A stretch of 9,697 bases of DNA from Thiobacillus sp. UBA6918 (GCA_002450925.1 DKAU01000126.1:36173-45869); one strand, 5' to 3'. Shown: positions 1-7,043, counted from the first letter of the stretch. Numbers and translations are program-made. Notes: generated by a model not told the origin, from the letters alone.

Positions 1-1428
1 ATCGACCTGATCGACGAGGCGGCTTCCCGCATCAAGATGGAAATTGACTCCAAGCCGGAGTCGATGGACAAGCTCGACCGCCGCCTGATTCAGCTCAAGA
101 TCGAGCGAGAGGCAGTCAAGAAGGAAAAGGACGAAGCCTCGCAAAAAAGATTTGGATTGATCGAAGACGAAATTGCCCGCCTAGGAAAGGAATACGCCGA
201 CCTGGAAGAAGTCTGGAAAGCGGAAAAAGCCCAGGTGCATGGCAGTGCGCACATAAAGGAAGAAATCGAGCAACTGAAAATCGAGATGGCCGAACTGCAG
301 CGCAAGGGCCAGTATGACAAGCTTGCGGAGATTCAGTACAGCAAGTTACCGCAATTGGAAGCGCAGCTTAAGCACGCCGAGGCCAGCGGTGAAGGTACCA
401 CCCTGAAACTTTTGCGCACTCAGGTTGGAGCTGAAGAAATCGCCGAGGTGGTTTCACGTGCCACCGGCATTCCCGTCTCCAAAATGATGGAAGGTGAGCG
501 AGACAAGCTCATGCACATGGAAGAAAAGCTGCACGAGCGCGTGGTCGGGCAGGACGAGGCCGTACGTCTCGTGGCCGACGCCATACGCCGGTCAAGGGCG
601 GGCCTTTCGGATCCCAATCGCCCCTATGGCTCCTTCCTGTTTCTGGGCCCGACTGGGGTGGGTAAAACCGAGTTGTGCAAGGCGCTGGCCGGTTTTCTGT
701 TCGATTCGGAAGAACACATCATCCGTATCGACATGAGCGAATTCATGGAGAAGCATTCAGTCGCGCGTTTGATCGGTGCGCCACCGGGATATGTCGGCTA
801 TGAAGAGGGCGGCTATTTGACTGAAGCCGTCCGCAGGAAGCCGTACTCTGTAATTCTGCTGGACGAAGTCGAGAAGGCGCACCCTGACGTATTCAACGTG
901 CTGCTGCAGGCGCTGGATGATGGCCGCATGACTGATGGACAAGGCCGCACCGTGGACTTCAAGAACACCGTCATCGTCATGACTTCCAACCTGGGCAGTC
1001 AGATGATCCAGGAGATGTCAGGTGATGATTACCAGGTGGTGAAACTGGCCGTGATGGCCGAGGTGAAGAACTACTTCCGCCCCGAGTTCATAAACCGCAT
1101 CGACGAGGTGGTCGTGTTCCATGCGCTTGCACAGGAGCACATTGCTTCGATTGCTCGCATCCAGCTCAAATATCTCGAGCAGCGTGTGGCTCGCATGGAA
1201 ATGAAGCTTGAAGTGAGCGATGCCGCCGTGGCAGAAATCGCCAAGGCAGGCTTCGATCCTCTGTTCGGTGCACGGCCCTTGAAACGAGCCATCCAGAGCG
1301 AAATCGAAAACCCGCTGGCGAAGGAAATTCTTTCAGGGCATTTCGCCGCCAAGGACGTCATTCAAGTCGATGCGCGTGATGGCCGGATCGTGTTTGATAA
1401 ATCGTCCCAGGATGCAAAAGCGGCATAA
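1..1428 (+). CDS. clpB: ATP-dependent chaperone ClpB (C-terminal part, 5' truncated)
   Basis: ClpB is the cytoplasmic Hsp100 disaggregase that works with DnaK/DnaJ/GrpE to pull polypeptides out of aggregates. The reading frame is open from base 1 and has no start in the window, so this is the last 475 residues of a protein usually near 860. It begins at the end of the first AAA+ domain (IDLIDEAAS). The coiled-coil middle domain follows (roughly residues 10-150, rich in Lys/Glu heptads), then the second AAA+ domain: Walker A GPTGVGKT at residues 216-223 (bases 646-669), pore loop GYVGYEEGG, Walker B VILLDEVEKAHPDV, sensor-1 region TSNLGS, arginine-finger region FRPEFINRID and sensor-2 GARPLKRAI. 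All key residues are intact. The C-terminus ends in a short unconserved Ser/Asp/Lys/Ala tail. A terminator follows 29 bases after the stop, so the downstream DUF302 genes are probably a separate unit. The identification rests on near-continuous similarity to the E. coli ClpB sequence as I remember it. Confidence 0.97.
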   Translation: MDLIDEAASRIKMEIDSKPESMDKLDRRLIQLKIEREAVKKEKDEASQKRFGLIEDEIARLGKEYADLEEVWKAEKAQVHGSAHIKEEIEQLKIEMAELQRKGQYDKLAEIQYSKLPQLEAQLKHAEASGEGTTLKLLRTQVGAEEIAEVVSRATGIPVSKMMEGERDKLMHMEEKLHERVVGQDEAVRLVADAIRRSRAGLSDPNRPYGSFLFLGPTGVGKTELCKALAGFLFDSEEHIIRIDMSEFMEKHSVARLIGAPPGYVGYEEGGYLTEAVRRKPYSVILLDEVEKAHPDVFNVLLQALDDGRMTDGQGRTVDFKNTVIVMTSNLGSQMIQEMSGDDYQVVKLAVMAEVKNYFRPEFINRIDEVVVFHALAQEHIASIARIQLKYLEQRVARMEMKLEVSDAAVAEIAKAGFDPLFGARPLKRAIQSEIENPLAKEILSGHFAAKDVIQVDARDGRIVFDKSSQDAKAA

Positions 1429-1456
1429 CAATCTGTAAAGCAGTCGGGCGATATAG

Positions 1457-1483
1457 AACGGGGCAGATAAGCCCCGTTTTTTT
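1457..1483 (+). terminator. Rho-independent terminator of clpB
   Basis: An 8-bp stem is formed by AACGGGGC (1457-1464) and GCCCCGTT (1471-1478) around the loop AGATAA, and it runs into an unbroken T tract (1477-1483). It begins 28 bases past the clpB stop codon and is the classical intrinsic terminator form. Confidence 0.9.
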
Positions 1484-1622
1484 ATACCCACAAATGCACA
1501 TCCCTGTATCCACAAGTTCATCGGTCTGACACACGGCATCAATATCATCAAACCAAGAAATACTTATACATGGAATGGTTATTGCTTTTGTTCTGAATGG
1601 GTAACACTCCAGAAAGGAGTAG
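1484..1622 (+). other. Leader region between the clpB terminator and the DUF302 pair
   Basis: These 139 non-coding bases are AT-richer than the flanking genes and must hold the promoter of the following two-gene unit if the terminator at 1457-1483 is efficient. I could not find a convincing pair of -35/-10 hexamers with proper spacing, and I see no large hairpin, riboswitch or tandem operator. Its only clear signal is the Shine-Dalgarno sequence at its end. Confidence 0.4.
1613..1619 (+). promoter_or_regulatory. Ribosome binding site for the first DUF302 gene
   Basis: AAAGGAG lies 3 bases before the ATG at 1623 and 6 bases before the ATG at 1626. The spacing favours the second of the two adjacent ATG codons as the true start. 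Confidence 0.6.
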
Positions 1623-1625
1623 ATG

Positions 1626-2096
1626 ATGTCCAAAAATCATCGTTGGACAGTGACAATGATCCTGTGGGTCATCTTTTTTGTCACCATGCCCGTAGCTGCG
1701 CAGGAGCAGGAAGCGCTGTTAGTTGGTTCACTTAAAGGAAGAAATATCGGACAGGCGACAGAGAGGCTGATTCAGGCAATTAACAGCAACAATTTCACAT
1801 TTGTTCGCTTTCAGGATGTTGACGATCGCCTTGTCCCGCCTGGCTGGAAGGCCAAATCTGTTCGGATTGTCTACTTCTGCAATTTCGAACTCATGAGCAA
1901 GGCGCTGGCCCTGGATACGCGTACATCTGAATTTCTGCCCTGCCGGATTACGTTGATCGAGACCGCACAGGGCGTGGACATGATTGCAGTCAATCCGGCA
2001 TGGGTTTCAGCTCGATTGGGCAACCATCGACTACACGAATATTGCGTGCAAATGAAAAAGGATTACCAGAGCATCATGGAGGAGGCAGCACTATGA
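1626..2096 (+). CDS. Secreted DUF302-family protein with paired cysteines
   Basis: A 156-residue protein. A basic start and a hydrophobic stretch (about residues 8-24, ending PVAA before QEQE) read as a Sec signal peptide, so the mature protein is probably periplasmic. The rest fits the DUF302 fold: an N-terminal helix followed by a strand (FTFVRFQDVDDRL), then the family's signature segment YFCNF (Cys85), a helix, and FLPCRITLIE (Cys106), ending in a DxxAVNP-like strand. The CN...LPC pair is the typical conserved cysteine pair of one DUF302 variety. A third cysteine (Cys140) lies near the C-terminus. The biochemical role of DUF302 is unknown. The two cysteines could bind a metal or form a disulfide, but that is inference. 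The ATG at 1623 is also possible and adds one Met. The stop overlaps the start of the next gene (ATGA at 2093-2096), so the two are probably co-translated. A clear relative lies on the other strand at 3192-3959. Confidence 0.75.
   Translation: MSKNHRWTVTMILWVIFFVTMPVAAQEQEALLVGSLKGRNIGQATERLIQAINSNNFTFVRFQDVDDRLVPPGWKAKSVRIVYFCNFELMSKALALDTRTSEFLPCRITLIETAQGVDMIAVNPAWVSARLGNHRLHEYCVQMKKDYQSIMEEAAL
2078..2085 (+). promoter_or_regulatory. Ribosome binding site for the second DUF302 gene
   Basis: GGAGGAGG sits inside the end of the preceding gene, 7 bases before the ATG at 2093. It fixes that start and excludes the longer in-frame extension reaching back to about 2000. Confidence 0.75.
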
Positions 2097-2533
2097 TGAA
2101 ACATTCTTGTGCAATCTTGGTGCTGGCCTGGGCACTAACTGCCCAGGCCAGTCCGCTTACTACCAGCATCGGGGCCGACATGTCCGGTGCGATAGATGAA
2201 TTGACCATTGCTGCACAGAACAGCGGCTACCAACTGGTAAAGGTCCAGCCGGTCGACAAGGCGTTGGTCAAACGCGGCTTTCCTGATCCTGGCCTGCGTA
2301 TTCTGTTCATCGGCAAGCCGTCATCGTTCGAACAGGCAATCAGGACAAATCCCAGGTTGTTGAGCGTTCTTCCGTTGCGTCTTACCCTCATCGTCGAAGA
2401 GGGTGGGGTTGTGGTGAGTAGCGACGACCTCGAAATGTGGAAGGAAATGTTTCCAGACCCGGAAACGGGCAAACTGATAGATAGTTGGCAACGGGAACTG
2501 AAAGTGATCCTGGGAGAAGTTTCAGGATATTGA
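2093..2533 (+). CDS. Secreted DUF302-family protein, cysteine-free variety
   Basis: A 146-residue protein. The start is chosen from the strong GGAGGAGG site and the ATGA overlap with the upstream gene. Residues 1-20 form a signal peptide (hydrophobic ILVLAWAL, cleavage-like AQAS before PLTT). The mature part has the DUF302 layout: helix, strand YQLVKVQPVDKAL, then LFIGKP and LPLRLTLIVEE where the upstream partner has CNF and LPCR. Both signature cysteines are therefore replaced (Gly74 and Leu95). From memory of the family, an FGNP...LPLK/R variety without these cysteines is common, so this may be a normal subtype and not a decayed copy. The C-terminus has a short acidic/Trp segment (DDLEMWKEMF) and a final helix. 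The operon with the upstream paralogue suggests that the two work as a pair, perhaps as a heterodimer. Function unknown. The gene converges on the lipoprotein gene, with only 17 bases between the stops. Confidence 0.7.
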   Translation: MMKHSCAILVLAWALTAQASPLTTSIGADMSGAIDELTIAAQNSGYQLVKVQPVDKALVKRGFPDPGLRILFIGKPSSFEQAIRTNPRLLSVLPLRLTLIVEEGGVVVSSDDLEMWKEMFPDPETGKLIDSWQRELKVILGEVSGY

Positions 2534-2539
2534 AAGAGT

Positions 2540-2566
2540 AAGCGGTCTCTTCAGAAGCTGCTTTTT
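2540..2566 (+). terminator. Possible weak terminator after the DUF302 pair
   Basis: AGCGGT (2541-2546) can pair with GCTGCT (2557-2562) using two G-U pairs. A run of five T follows at 2562-2566. It overlaps the 3' end of the convergent lipoprotein gene. The stem is short and the loop long (10 bases), so this is a weak call. Confidence 0.3.
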
Positions 2567-3111
2567 ACTGCTGCTTCGCCTGCGCCCTGAAGTGGGCCAA
2601 GCGGGTTCTTGTTTTTCTCTTGTTCGTGGATCAGGGGCTGACCGCTAACCAGTTTGTAAATAACAAGGTTTTCTTTAACCAGTAGCACTCCGTTGAAACT
2701 CCACCCGGTAACTTCCACCTCACGCTTGAAATTAAGGAAGTCGGAAAAGAAATTTCCGGTACGGTCGCGTTTGAGTGATTTCTGGGTTACCTCATATCCC
2801 TGGCAAGCGGTTTTAGCCTGGATGCACTCCCATACTCCTGCATCGAGATGGTCGATACCGATCGATGCATTGGGCGCGAACCGCTGCAGAACATCCGAGT
2901 AATTGAGGATGGCAATGTTTGGTTGTGTGCGTGGATCCAGCTTCATTGCCTTGAGGTCTTCAAGGGTCGTGCTGTAGGGAATGATCTTGTCGAAAGCTTC
3001 CTGGGCTTCCTCAAAGCTGTGCCACGGGCCTTCGACTTTGACGTCGCCTTCGGGCAGCAGGGAACTGCAGCCAGCAAGAAAAAGAAGAAAGAACGTTGTT
3101 GTTTTCTTCAT
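2551..3111 (-). CDS. Putative lipoprotein of unknown function
   Basis: A 186-residue protein. The N-terminus is a lipoprotein signal: two lysines, a hydrophobic core TTTFFLLFLA, and the lipobox LAGC with Cys15 as the acylated residue. The next residues are Ser-Ser, not Asp, so outer-membrane sorting is expected. Residues 30-75 resemble a helix-turn of the BamE/OmlA kind (IIPYSTTLEDLKAMKLDP), but the similarity is too weak to name it. Two cysteines (Cys96, Cys103) flank IQAKTA and could form a disulfide. A later block (SLKRDRTGNFFSDFLNFKR, then TGWSFNGVLLVKENLVIYKLVSG) looks like alternating strands and reads as a conserved domain. I recall similar uncharacterised proteins in betaproteobacteria but cannot name a family. 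No strong Shine-Dalgarno is visible before the ATG, and a terminator separates it from the upstream gene, so it probably has its own promoter in 3112-3150. It sits between DUF302 genes on both sides. Confidence 0.75.
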   Translation of the reverse strand: MKKTTTFFLLFLAGCSSLLPEGDVKVEGPWHSFEEAQEAFDKIIPYSTTLEDLKAMKLDPRTQPNIAILNYSDVLQRFAPNASIGIDHLDAGVWECIQAKTACQGYEVTQKSLKRDRTGNFFSDFLNFKREVEVTGWSFNGVLLVKENLVIYKLVSGQPLIHEQEKNKNPLGPLQGAGEAAVKSSF

Positions 3112-3149
3112 ATAAAGAAGATTGGTGTATTTCTTTCAGGATACAACAT

Positions 3150-3174
3150 AAAAAACGGGGTCTGGCGACCCCGT
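3150..3174 (-). terminator. Rho-independent terminator of the minus-strand gene run
   Basis: Read on the minus strand, ACGGGGTC (3174-3167) and GACCCCGT (3162-3155) form a perfect 8-bp stem with a four-base loop. A run of T follows (the A tract 3150-3155 on the plus strand). It begins 17 bases after the stop of the 255-residue DUF302 gene and ends the long minus-strand run before the lipoprotein gene. Confidence 0.88.
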
Positions 3175-3191
3175 TGCTGTTTTACGGAATG

Positions 3192-3959
3192 TCAGATGTC
3201 TCCGTTCGCTGCCGCGCGCATCATGTTGTCCATTTTTTCACGGATTTCCATGGCGCCTTTCCGGAGCTCGGGTGTAATGCCCATGGACTTGTTTGCGTAG
3301 TCCAGCCAGGTCACATCCCAGTCCAGAGTTAGCACCCAGATGTTTTTCTGTGCGTCTTCCATGATGGCAATGCGGCAGGGCAGGAACACCACTGATTCGG
3401 GAATGATTTTCAACAGTTCGCGTCCGACGGCAATATCGCAGAAACTGAAGACTTCCACGCGCGGTGCGTCGTTGTCGTTGAGTACGGCGCGAAAATCCTT
3501 CCACATCAGGTTTTCGCCAACGTTCTTGAAGTTGAGCTGGTTGGCGCGCAGCTTCAGCGATTCAACAACATCATCGAAAGTCAGGCCGGGCTTGGCCTTG
3601 TATTTCACCACCATGTAGTTCATGGCCTCGCGCGCATCCAGTTGCATCATGTTGGCCATCATCGGCATGGCCATTTGCATGTAGCGCCTTTTCTCTTCGG
3701 GTGGAACGATCCGGTTCATCTGGTAGTTCACATAGGCGGGCATCATGTTTTTCTGAACCATGACGGGCCCATAGGGTGTTTGCATGGGTGCGAACCAGCC
3801 ACCGCCCTGGGGCAGATAGGGGTTAACGGGAACCTGTGCGGGTCGGGCAACAGGTGCAGGCGCGGCCTGTGCGGGTGCCGGCTGTGTTGCAGGAGCAGGA
3901 TCGGCGGCAAGAACGCTGATGCTTGCAATCATGGCAAGGATGGCTGCGGTGGTTTTCAT
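3192..3959 (-). CDS. Secreted DUF302 protein with Pro/Ala linker and Met-rich segment
   Basis: A 255-residue protein. Residues 1-19 are a Sec signal peptide (AILAMIASISVLA, cleavage near LAA before DPAP). A Pro/Ala/Gln-rich linker follows (about 20-45). A Gly/Trp/Pro segment leads into a Met-rich region (59-116) that peaks at YMQMAMPMMANMMQ (93-106). The C-terminal half is DUF302-like: GLTFDDVVESLKL, then FSFCDIAVG (Cys174) and FLPCRIAIMED (Cys195), aligning well with the plus-strand protein at 1626-2096. It is longer than the two plus-strand copies because of the added N-terminal part. A GGAG site lies 6 bases before the ATG. The gene follows the hybrid kinase by 50 bases with no terminator between, and a strong terminator follows, so it is probably the last gene of the kinase operon. 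The Met cluster could bind Cu(I) or form an amphipathic surface. Neither is shown. Exact role unknown. Confidence 0.8.
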   Translation of the reverse strand: MKTTAAILAMIASISVLAADPAPATQPAPAQAAPAPVARPAQVPVNPYLPQGGGWFAPMQTPYGPVMVQKNMMPAYVNYQMNRIVPPEEKRRYMQMAMPMMANMMQLDAREAMNYMVVKYKAKPGLTFDDVVESLKLRANQLNFKNVGENLMWKDFRAVLNDNDAPRVEVFSFCDIAVGRELLKIIPESVVFLPCRIAIMEDAQKNIWVLTLDWDVTWLDYANKSMGITPELRKGAMEIREKMDNMMRAAANGDI

Positions 3960-4009
3960 GATGAATCTCCAGTGACTATGCTTAATGCTATGAACTGAGT
4001 TCTATTACG

Positions 4010-6559
4010 TCAATCCGCGGCCTGAAATTCATGCCTGACGTGCAGAAAGTTTCGCAGACGTAGGTATTCAGCCTGCAAATCATCGATCAACACCTCTGCT
4101 TCGGCCCAGTTTGAGTCTGCAAAAGACTTCTCAAGCTGGCTGGCAGACTGAAACAGCACATCTGCTGAAACGGAGGCGGCGGCGCCCCGCAAACTGTGTG
4201 ATTCGCGCTTGCCTTGTTCCCAGTCACGGTTTTCCCATGCGTTCTGGAGTTTGTCCAGCGAATCTTCAGTTGTTTCAAGGAAGAGTTCGATCATCTCCGG
4301 AGTCAGGCGCCTGTTTCCGGCAAGCCTGCTTGTATCCATGGGCGGTGGCATCTCGATGGCTGAGCCAGGCAGCCAGCGCGAGAGTACCGAGATAAGCGCC
4401 GCCTCCTCATAAGGCTTGGTCAGGTAGTCATTCATGCCTGCCTTGACGCATTGCTCGCGAAAATCATCGCTGGACTGGGCAGAAAGCGCCACTATTGGTA
4501 GCTGTCCAGGCTTGCCCTCCAGCTTTCGAATTTCCCGTGCGGCAGACAGGCCGTCCATTTCAGGCATTTGCCAGTCCATCAGCACAAGGTCCCAGGGTTC
4601 GCTCGTGGCGCGCTCCAGCGCCTGTTTGCCAGTTGAAGCAATGCCTATTTCGAGGCCTAGCGACGAAAGCTGGTACGACAGCACCTTCTGGTTCACTGGA
4701 TGGTCTTCCGCAATCAGCACACGGCCCTTGAAATGCTCGGTCTTCAGCGGAATGGTGGACACCGGCTCAACCCCGGGCGGGGCCACAAGATAGGGAAGTT
4801 CAACCCAGAAGAGCGCGCCATTGTTTGCATCCGGCGGCGGACTTTGAACGCCAATGTTTCCACCCATCAAATGTACAAGCTGGCGGCAGATGGCCAGACC
4901 AAGGCCTGTGCCGCCATAGTGCCGGGTGGTTGAAGCGTCCACCTGAGAAAAGGCGCTGAAAAGCTTGGCCTTTGCCTCGGGCACAATGCCCACGCCCTCA
5001 TCGCGGACCTCGATTCTCATGCTTCGTCCATTCCCGGTCAGGCGGGCGCTGATTCTGATGGTGCCGCGTGAGGTGAACTTGATGGCATTGTCTACAAGGT
5101 TCAGCAAAACCTGACGGATACGGTGAGGATCACCCATGATGGCGGTTTGCAAGGCAGGGGAGATCTCCAGGTCCATGCTCAAGGATTTTTCGAGTATGCG
5201 GGGCCGGAAAAGATCGGCCACGCTTTGCACGATTTGTGTCGGAATATAGGCAACGTCCTCGACGGTCAGTTTTCCGGCTTCGATCTTGGAAAAATCGAGG
5301 ATGTCGTTGATTACCGCCAGCAGGCCCTGCGCAGACTGCCTTAGCGTAAGTGCATATTCTCGTTGAATGCCGGTAAGCGGTTCTCGCATCAGCAGATCGG
5401 CCATGCCCATGATGCCGTGCATGGGTGTGCGAATCTCGTGGCTGACGTTTGCGATGAACTCGTTCTTTGCCTTGGCGGCAGCAAGCGCATCGTCACGTGC
5501 TGCTTTCAATTCAAATTCGTTTTTCTTGCGCTCGGAAATGTCGCGCATGATCGCCTGGATCACCGGACGCCCACCCACCCTCATGGCGTGCAGCGCAATC
5601 TCGGATGGAAACAGGCTGCCGTCCGATCGTCGTCCGATCCATTCCATGAAGGCATGGCCATTCATGCGCGCAAGATCAATATGGCGCTGTGCATATTCGA
5701 TAGCGGACAAGCCTTTTTCCTGTACGCTGGCGCCAAGTTCTGCGATCGGCATCTTGAGAAACTCTTCGACGTTTTTGAGCCCAAACATTTGCAAGGTTGC
5801 AGGATTGCAGTCCAGAAACCCCTTGTCGTTCAGAATGACGACCGCGTCCGAATTGGATTCGAACAGGGTCTGGAACTTCATTTTTTCATTGTCCAGCTGC
5901 AGTGTTTGAGAAGCCACTCTGCGCGAAACAGCAATGGCCACGGCAAGAACCAGCGCTGCGGCAATAATGCCCAGCAGCAGAACGAAGTTCCGGGTTGCGA
6001 TATACCCGGCGTAGGTTTTTTTCAGGGCTTCCTGGTTGGCTTGTCTTTGCAGATGCGTCATCTGGTCCAGGGCTTCGACCAGGCGGTTCTGCAAGGGGAT
6101 GGCTCTTTCCTGCAACAGCGTAAGCGCACCGTAGTTGTTCTGGTCCATGGCCGAACTGATTACCTCGAACATCACCGGCTGGTTGACGCGCGTGATCTCG
6201 TCCACCTTGGACAGCAATTCCTTTTCGCTGGCGGCTTCCTGCATCTCGATCAACTGGGCGCGGTCCTTGGAGTAGCGTTCACCCAGATCCATGAACTTCT
6301 GGAACAGGTCGTCCTTTTCCCATGGGTCGATCGATACCACGATATGGTGCATGACGATGGCACGGTCCCGCAGAGTGTCGCGCATGCGGCTGGCAAGACT
6401 GGTCTTGACGTTGTTGATCGTCACAACGCGTTCCAGCTGCTGATTGATTTCCGCCATCTGGGTGACGGACATGATGATCACGCCAACGAGCAGCAGCATG
6501 GCAACGGCAAAGCCCAGGCCAAGATTGAGCATGAGCTGGCGTAGCGGGCGCGCGATCAC
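4010..6559 (-). CDS. Tripartite hybrid sensor histidine kinase (PAS-HisKA-HATPase-REC-HPt)
   Basis: An 849-residue inner-membrane kinase with an internal phosphorelay of the BarA/ArcB kind. It has TM1 at about 12-32, an extracytoplasmic all-helical region (33-190, resembling a four-helix-bundle chemoreceptor input domain), TM2 at about 191-211, no room for a HAMP domain, then a PAS domain with PAC end (228-345, ending IMRDISERK). HisKA has NVSHEIRTPMHG with phospho-acceptor His374. The ATPase has N-box NLVDNAIKF, G1 DEGVGI and G2 GGTGLGLAI. The receiver (about 613-725) has acidic pair Glu618/Asp619, phospho-acceptor Asp662 in LMDWQMPEMDG, Ser693 and Lys715. The C-terminal HPt has ESHSLRGAAASV with His788. 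All catalytic residues are present, so a full His-Asp-His relay is expected, with an outside response regulator as acceptor. None is encoded here. The GTG start at 6559 is chosen because a GGAG site lies 7 bases upstream and the GTGA overlap couples it to the phosphatase gene. The extension to 6727 reads through that gene in the wrong frame. Confidence 0.93.
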   Translation of the reverse strand: MIARPLRQLMLNLGLGFAVAMLLLVGVIIMSVTQMAEINQQLERVVTINNVKTSLASRMRDTLRDRAIVMHHIVVSIDPWEKDDLFQKFMDLGERYSKDRAQLIEMQEAASEKELLSKVDEITRVNQPVMFEVISSAMDQNNYGALTLLQERAIPLQNRLVEALDQMTHLQRQANQEALKKTYAGYIATRNFVLLLGIIAAALVLAVAIAVSRRVASQTLQLDNEKMKFQTLFESNSDAVVILNDKGFLDCNPATLQMFGLKNVEEFLKMPIAELGASVQEKGLSAIEYAQRHIDLARMNGHAFMEWIGRRSDGSLFPSEIALHAMRVGGRPVIQAIMRDISERKKNEFELKAARDDALAAAKAKNEFIANVSHEIRTPMHGIMGMADLLMREPLTGIQREYALTLRQSAQGLLAVINDILDFSKIEAGKLTVEDVAYIPTQIVQSVADLFRPRILEKSLSMDLEISPALQTAIMGDPHRIRQVLLNLVDNAIKFTSRGTIRISARLTGNGRSMRIEVRDEGVGIVPEAKAKLFSAFSQVDASTTRHYGGTGLGLAICRQLVHLMGGNIGVQSPPPDANNGALFWVELPYLVAPPGVEPVSTIPLKTEHFKGRVLIAEDHPVNQKVLSYQLSSLGLEIGIASTGKQALERATSEPWDLVLMDWQMPEMDGLSAAREIRKLEGKPGQLPIVALSAQSSDDFREQCVKAGMNDYLTKPYEEAALISVLSRWLPGSAIEMPPPMDTSRLAGNRRLTPEMIELFLETTEDSLDKLQNAWENRDWEQGKRESHSLRGAAASVSADVLFQSASQLEKSFADSNWAEAEVLIDDLQAEYLRLRNFLHVRHEFQAAD

Positions 6560-6999
6560 AATGTTTCTCCGGCAAGTGCCTTGTTGATGAAAACGCGCCA
6601 GATGTCGTTGGGCTCCCATACCTCTCTCATCGGCCAGGATGCGGCTGACTCGTTTTCGTCGCGCACCAGACGGCGATACAGGTAGACAAATGCCGATACG
6701 CGCATGTTGAGGGCGCAATGCACCCACATGTTTTTTCCTTCGAACGCGTTCATTAAACGAAAAAATTGCTCAAGCTGGTCCAATTGTGGATTTTCCCACT
6801 CTACCGGGATCTGGCAAAAGGAAATTCCCTCTCGGGCCACCAGCTCCGCCTCGCCCGCCAGCGCATTGGAAGATGTTGGTGTCGCAAGGTTGATGACGAT
6901 TTCAATGTCCTGCTCTGGCAGGCGGCTGATGTCGGCTTCCGACAGCTGGCCAGAAGTCCACAACCAATCGAATACCTGATGGATGTTGGGCGCATCCAT
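6556..6999 (-). CDS. Tyrosine/dual-specificity phosphatase-like protein
   Basis: A 147-residue cytoplasmic protein without signal peptide or membrane segment. It has the order expected of small cysteine phosphatases: an N-terminal WLWTSGQLS segment, a strand IEIVINLAT, FCQIPVEWENP in the place of the general-acid loop, and the phosphate-loop-like segment VHCALNMRVSAFVYLYR with Cys95 and Arg100. The Cys-to-Arg spacing is four residues where the classical motif has five. From memory, bacterial relatives share a HCxxNxRxSAF form, so this looks like a subfamily trait. The substrate is unknown, and phosphate removal from Tyr/Ser or a small molecule is inference. The ATG at 6999 is preferred. A TTG at 7005 would add two residues. 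The stop overlaps the GTG of the hybrid kinase, and the cytochrome b gene ends 44 bases upstream, so it belongs to the same unit and may act on the signalling pathway. Confidence 0.75.
   Translation of the reverse strand: MDAPNIHQVFDWLWTSGQLSEADISRLPEQDIEIVINLATPTSSNALAGEAELVAREGISFCQIPVEWENPQLDQLEQFFRLMNAFEGKNMWVHCALNMRVSAFVYLYRRLVRDENESAASWPMREVWEPNDIWRVFINKALAGETL
6567..6570 (-). promoter_or_regulatory. Ribosome binding site deciding the hybrid kinase start
   Basis: On the minus strand GGAG lies 7 bases before the GTG at 6559, inside the end of the phosphatase gene. Together with the GTGA overlap it sets the kinase start and points to translational coupling. Confidence 0.65.
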
Positions 7000-7043
7000 G
7001 ATCAAGTATTCCAGGGGTGCTGGGGCGTTACATGTTCCAGGTG

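Noticed and set aside
1506..1514. A DnaA-box-like GTATCCACA in the DUF302 leader
   Set aside because: It is a single near-match with no clustered boxes, AT-rich unwinding region or dnaA/dnaN nearby, so an origin is not supported.
2848..3332. Plus-strand open frames across the lipoprotein gene and the terminator
   Set aside because: They read through a strong minus-strand terminator and antisense of a lipobox gene. No ribosome site or motif is seen.
3990..4001. Odd palindrome GAACTCAGTTC between the kinase and DUF302 genes
   Set aside because: A single 5+1+5 repeat with no T run and no second copy in the window. It could be chance or a weak operator, but nothing supports a call.
5363..6544. 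A 393-codon open frame on the plus strand inside the hybrid kinase gene
   Set aside because: It is antisense to a gene with every expected kinase motif. Its product is His/Gln/Gly-rich with no recognisable domain, which is typical of a shadow frame in GC-rich coding DNA.
6560..6727. Extended N-terminus of the hybrid kinase from a GTG at 6727
   Set aside because: The extra 56 residues run through the phosphatase gene in another frame and are Arg-rich with no domain. The GTG at 6559 has a GGAG site at 7 bases and a GTGA overlap.
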